From Bacillota bacterium (GTDB taxonomy: Bacteria; Bacillota_I; Bacilli_A; RFN20; CAG-826): a DNA stretch of 8,586 nt. The position numbers were made by a program, and so were the translations under genes. Positions 6,561 to 8,586 of this stretch are shown one piece after another. The first letter of the stretch is position 1. Each line of letters opens with the position of its first letter. The stretch is taken from NCBI GenBank assembly GCA_030831415.1, contig JAURLC010000032.1:1-8586 (forward strand). Reading direction: 5' to 3'. The notes beneath the pieces were generated by a model. It was not told where the DNA came from and searched no databases. It saw nothing but the letters and a program-made list of their open reading frames with translations.

Positions 6561-6962
6561 TTCGACGAAGGTAATGAGGAAACGTGGAGCGTTATCCCCA
6601 AGACGCGGGGTCATTTTTAGTTTGCGTGTGTAACCACCGTTGCGTGAAGCATAACGAGGACCGAGTGTATCAAAGAGTTTGTCTAAGGCAAGCACTTGAT
6701 TTTTTTCATCCACGACAAATTGACGAACGACTGCAGCGGCTAAGCGGCGATGGTGTTGATCCCCCGCTTTCGCATACGTCACTAAACGGTCAGCAAGACT
6801 CACTAAAGGTTGTGCCATTTTGTGCGTCACAACAACTTTTTCGTTCACGATTAACGTGGAAACGAGGTTGCGTAATTGGCTATCACGTTTACTGGCAGTA
6901 AAAGGGGATTTAAAACGAACCCCGCCTTTACCATGGACATTTTTTCTTCCGATTGTTGGCAT
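6558..6962 (-). CDS. rplQ: 50S ribosomal protein L17 (bL17)
   Basis: Large-subunit protein located near the exit tunnel. The L17 core is recognisable: LRNLVSTLIVNEKVVVTHKMA at about 30-50, then YAKAGDQHHRRLAAAVVRQ, and the C-terminal GGYTRKLKMTPRLGDNAP (109-126). It has 134 residues against 120 in Bacillus subtilis. About 13 extra residues lie at the N-terminus, and the usual LGR-type N-terminal motif reads SPF here. The start is firm: AAGGAG lies 9 nt before the ATG, partly in the rpoA stop, and no other start codon precedes the core. It is the last gene of the alpha operon, 13 nt after rpoA, and ends in TAG, the only TAG stop among the nine stops in the window. Confidence 0.96.
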   Translation of the reverse strand: MPTIGRKNVHGKGGVRFKSPFTASKRDSQLRNLVSTLIVNEKVVVTHKMAQPLVSLADRLVTYAKAGDQHHRRLAAAVVRQFVVDEKNQVLALDKLFDTLGPRYASRNGGYTRKLKMTPRLGDNAPRFLITFVE

Positions 6963-6975
6963 AGTGGTTTACTCC

Positions 6976-7944
6976 TTATTCCGCATCACGGAACTTGAGA
7001 CCATGGGCAAGAAGTTTTTCTTTGACTTCTTTCAATGATTTCTTTCCAAGATTGCGTACTTTCATCATTTCTTCTTCTGATTTTTGGGTTAATTCATACA
7101 CCGTTTCAATCCCTGCGCGACGTAAGCAGTTATAAGAACGAACGGATAAGTCTAAGTCAACAATCGTCATATTCGAGAACTTATCTTCGCTTTCAAGCGT
7201 CGGTTCTTTCATGATGTTGACATCACTGGTCGTCGCTTCTAAATCAAGGAACCCTTCAAAGTGGGCCATTAAAATTTGGCTCGCTAAGTTTAAGGCAGCT
7301 TGAGGGGTTAAAGAACCATTGGTCCACACTTCTAACGTCAATTTGTCATAACGGGCATCGTTACCCACACGGGTAGGATCAATACTGTAAGACACTTTGG
7401 TGACGGGAGAGTAATTGGAATCGGTAGCAATCAACCCTAAACGGGATGTATAACGGTTCGCTTTGTTGCCTTCTGAAGTGACATAACCACGACCATTACG
7501 GACGTAGAAACGACCTTTTAAATGACCGGATTCGGTAACGTGGGCAATCACTAAATCAGGATTGACGACACTAACACCACCGGGGAGAATTAAATCCGCA
7601 GCAGTGACGGTTTTTTCGCCTTTAACATCGAGTTCGAGTGTTTTGGATTCAATGCCTTCAGCATCGTTGATTAACACTAAGTTTTTTAAATTTAAAATAA
7701 TTTGTGTTACATCTTCAACGACACCTTCAAGAGCTGAGAATTCATGACGTGCGCCTTCAAGTTCAATCGCATACACGGATGCACCGGGTAAGGATGAAAG
7801 TAAGACACGACGAAGCGCGTTTCCAACCGTTAAGCCAAAACCACGTTCAAGTGGTTCAATGACAAAACGGCCGTAGTTGTGAGTTGAGTCGAATAGTTTT
7901 TTGGAAAAGCGTGGCTTTTCGAATGGACGTGCAATATTTGGCAT
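6976..7944 (-). CDS. rpoA: DNA-directed RNA polymerase alpha subunit
   Basis: Alpha subunit that nucleates RNA polymerase assembly and contacts promoter UP elements and activators. The 322 residues are near the usual length (314 in B. subtilis). The N-terminal dimerisation domain has ERGFGLTVGNALRRVLLSSL at 33-52, strongly conserved. The C-terminal domain begins near 264 with LDLSVRSYNC, where Arg269, Asn272 and Cys273 correspond to the E. coli DNA-contacting Arg265 and its neighbours. NLGKKSLKEVK follows at about 298-308. The C-terminal domain is therefore intact and able to bind UP elements. GGAGG lies 10 nt before the ATG. It is 28 nt after rpsK and 13 nt before rplQ, so it is cotranscribed. 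The stop is TAA. Confidence 0.98.
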   Translation of the reverse strand: MPNIARPFEKPRFSKKLFDSTHNYGRFVIEPLERGFGLTVGNALRRVLLSSLPGASVYAIELEGARHEFSALEGVVEDVTQIILNLKNLVLINDAEGIESKTLELDVKGEKTVTAADLILPGGVSVVNPDLVIAHVTESGHLKGRFYVRNGRGYVTSEGNKANRYTSRLGLIATDSNYSPVTKVSYSIDPTRVGNDARYDKLTLEVWTNGSLTPQAALNLASQILMAHFEGFLDLEATTSDVNIMKEPTLESEDKFSNMTIVDLDLSVRSYNCLRRAGIETVYELTQKSEEEMMKVRNLGKKSLKEVKEKLLAHGLKFRDAE

Positions 7945-7972
7945 GGGTGTAATTCCTCCAAGAATTAGTTAA

Positions 7973-8368
7973 TTAACCACGTGGGCGTTTGGGCGGACGG
8001 CAACCGTTATGGGGTACCGGAGTGGTATCCGTTAATAACGTGATTTGTAAGCCGGCTGCTGCAAGCGCACGCACCGCGGATTCACGACCTGGACCTGGAC
8101 CTTTAACATTGACATCAACGGATTTAATCCCTTGATCGAGCGCAGCTTTCGCACACGCTTCTCCGGCAACTTGAGCAGCAAAAGGTGTTGATTTACGAGC
8201 CCCTTTGTACCCTAGTGCACCCGCTGAACTCCAGGCAATTGCATTCCCTTGTTCATCGGTAATCGTAATAATCGTATTGTTGAAGGTTGCATGAATGTGG
8301 GCAACCCCTTTGGTAAAGGCGCGTTTGATTTTTTTGCGACGTGTTGTCTTCGCATTTTGATTTGCCAT
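7973..8368 (-). CDS. rpsK: 30S ribosomal protein S11 (uS11)
   Basis: Small-subunit platform protein that helps shape the mRNA exit region. The 131 residues equal the B. subtilis length. Recognisable segments are [19 protein letters not shown] near 20-38, [19 protein letters not shown] near 48-66, and the C-terminal signature [16 protein letters not shown] at 116-131. The basic N-terminus ([10 protein letters not shown]) is typical. GGAGG follows the rpsM stop codon directly (TAAGGAGG) and stands only 4 nt from the ATG, the shortest spacing in this operon. It is 9 nt after rpsM and 28 nt before rpoA. Confidence 0.97.
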   Translation of the reverse strand: MANQNAKTTRRKKIKRAFTKGVAHIHATFNNTIITITDEQGNAIAWSSAGALGYKGARKSTPFAAQVAGEACAKAALDQGIKSVDVNVKGPGPGRESAVRALAAAGLQITLLTDTTPVPHNGCRPPKRPRG

Positions 8369-8377
8369 ACTTCCTCC

Positions 8378-8586
8378 TTACCCTTGAACCGCTTGCTTCT
8401 TATTAGCAATCGTTTTACGAGGTCCTTTTCGCGTACGTGCATTCGTACGTGTACGTTGTCCGCGAACGGGCAAGCCTTTACGATGACGTAATCCACGATA
8501 GGAACCAATTTCTTGAAGACGTTTAATATTGAGGGCGATGTCACGACGTAAATCCCCTTCAACCTTGTACTTCTTCACTTCGTTGG
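8378..8586 (-). CDS. rpsM: 30S ribosomal protein S13 (uS13), C-terminal part
   Basis: Head protein of the small subunit that contacts the P-site tRNA and forms intersubunit bridges. Only the last 68 residues are in the window; the reading frame enters from the right edge with Asn-Glu-Val, so the GTG at 8578 is an internal valine and not a start. Signature stretches are [40 protein letters not shown] and [15 protein letters not shown], ending in the usual basic tail. It is the first visible gene of the alpha operon (order S13, S11, alpha, L17). The stop is TAA. Confidence 0.96.
   Translation of the reverse strand, partial: NEVKKYKVEGDLRRDIALNIKRLQEIGSYRGLRHRKGLPVRGQRTRTNARTRKGPRKTIANKKQAVQG

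Noticed and set aside
8425..8465. Repeated CGTACG/GTACGT in the rpsM segment.
   Set aside because: Explained by codons for the conserved Arg-Thr-Arg stretches of S13, not a separate repeat.
8212..8562. Minus-strand open frame of 116 codons spanning the rpsM/rpsK junction.
   Set aside because: Overlaps two conserved ribosomal genes in another frame, without family resemblance.

Overview
The window is a gene-dense bacterial stretch with ten protein-coding genes, two of them cut by the window edges. Intergenic gaps are at most about 52 bases. Gene content and protein style (a Staphylococcus-like CrtN/CrtM pair, a Gram-positive-type alpha operon, strong AGGAGG-type ribosome binding sites) suggest the Firmicutes/Bacilli-Mollicutes side, perhaps an Acholeplasma-like lineage. 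This is inference. GC looks like roughly the low-to-mid 40s percent by eye, which is high for a classical mollicute. All tryptophans seen are TGG, and one gene ends in TGA inside an ATGA overlap, so UGA is most simply a stop codon here (code 11, not code 4).

Left part, minus strand (3407 down to 1): a probable three-gene unit of class II CPD photolyase (phr), cysteinyl-tRNA synthetase (cysS) and an MgtC/SapB-family membrane protein that runs off the left edge. Gaps are 4 and 15 nt. Centre, plus strand (3456 to 5797): a two-gene carotenoid operon, crtN-like desaturase and crtM-like prenyl synthase, translationally coupled by a 4-nt overlap and closed by a hairpin terminator. Photolyase and the carotenoid operon diverge from one 48-bp spacer whose candidate -10 elements overlap. 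Repair of UV damage by light and pigment-based photoprotection thus share a control point.

Right part, minus strand (8586 down to 5850): the distal alpha operon in canonical order, rpsM (partial), rpsK, rpoA, rplQ, then a terminator hairpin and a HAD-family phosphatase. The phosphatase start lies only 5 nt past the hairpin's U-tract. Its best Shine-Dalgarno is fused to the rplQ stop codon on the far side of the hairpin, so the hairpin may both terminate most transcripts and bring the ribosome site close to the start in read-through RNA.

I see no mobile element, CRISPR array, RNA gene or clearly new multi-gene system. The most interesting signals are in expression control: a near-leaderless crtN, an out-of-frame small ORF competing at the photolyase start, and the rplQ-phosphatase hairpin.
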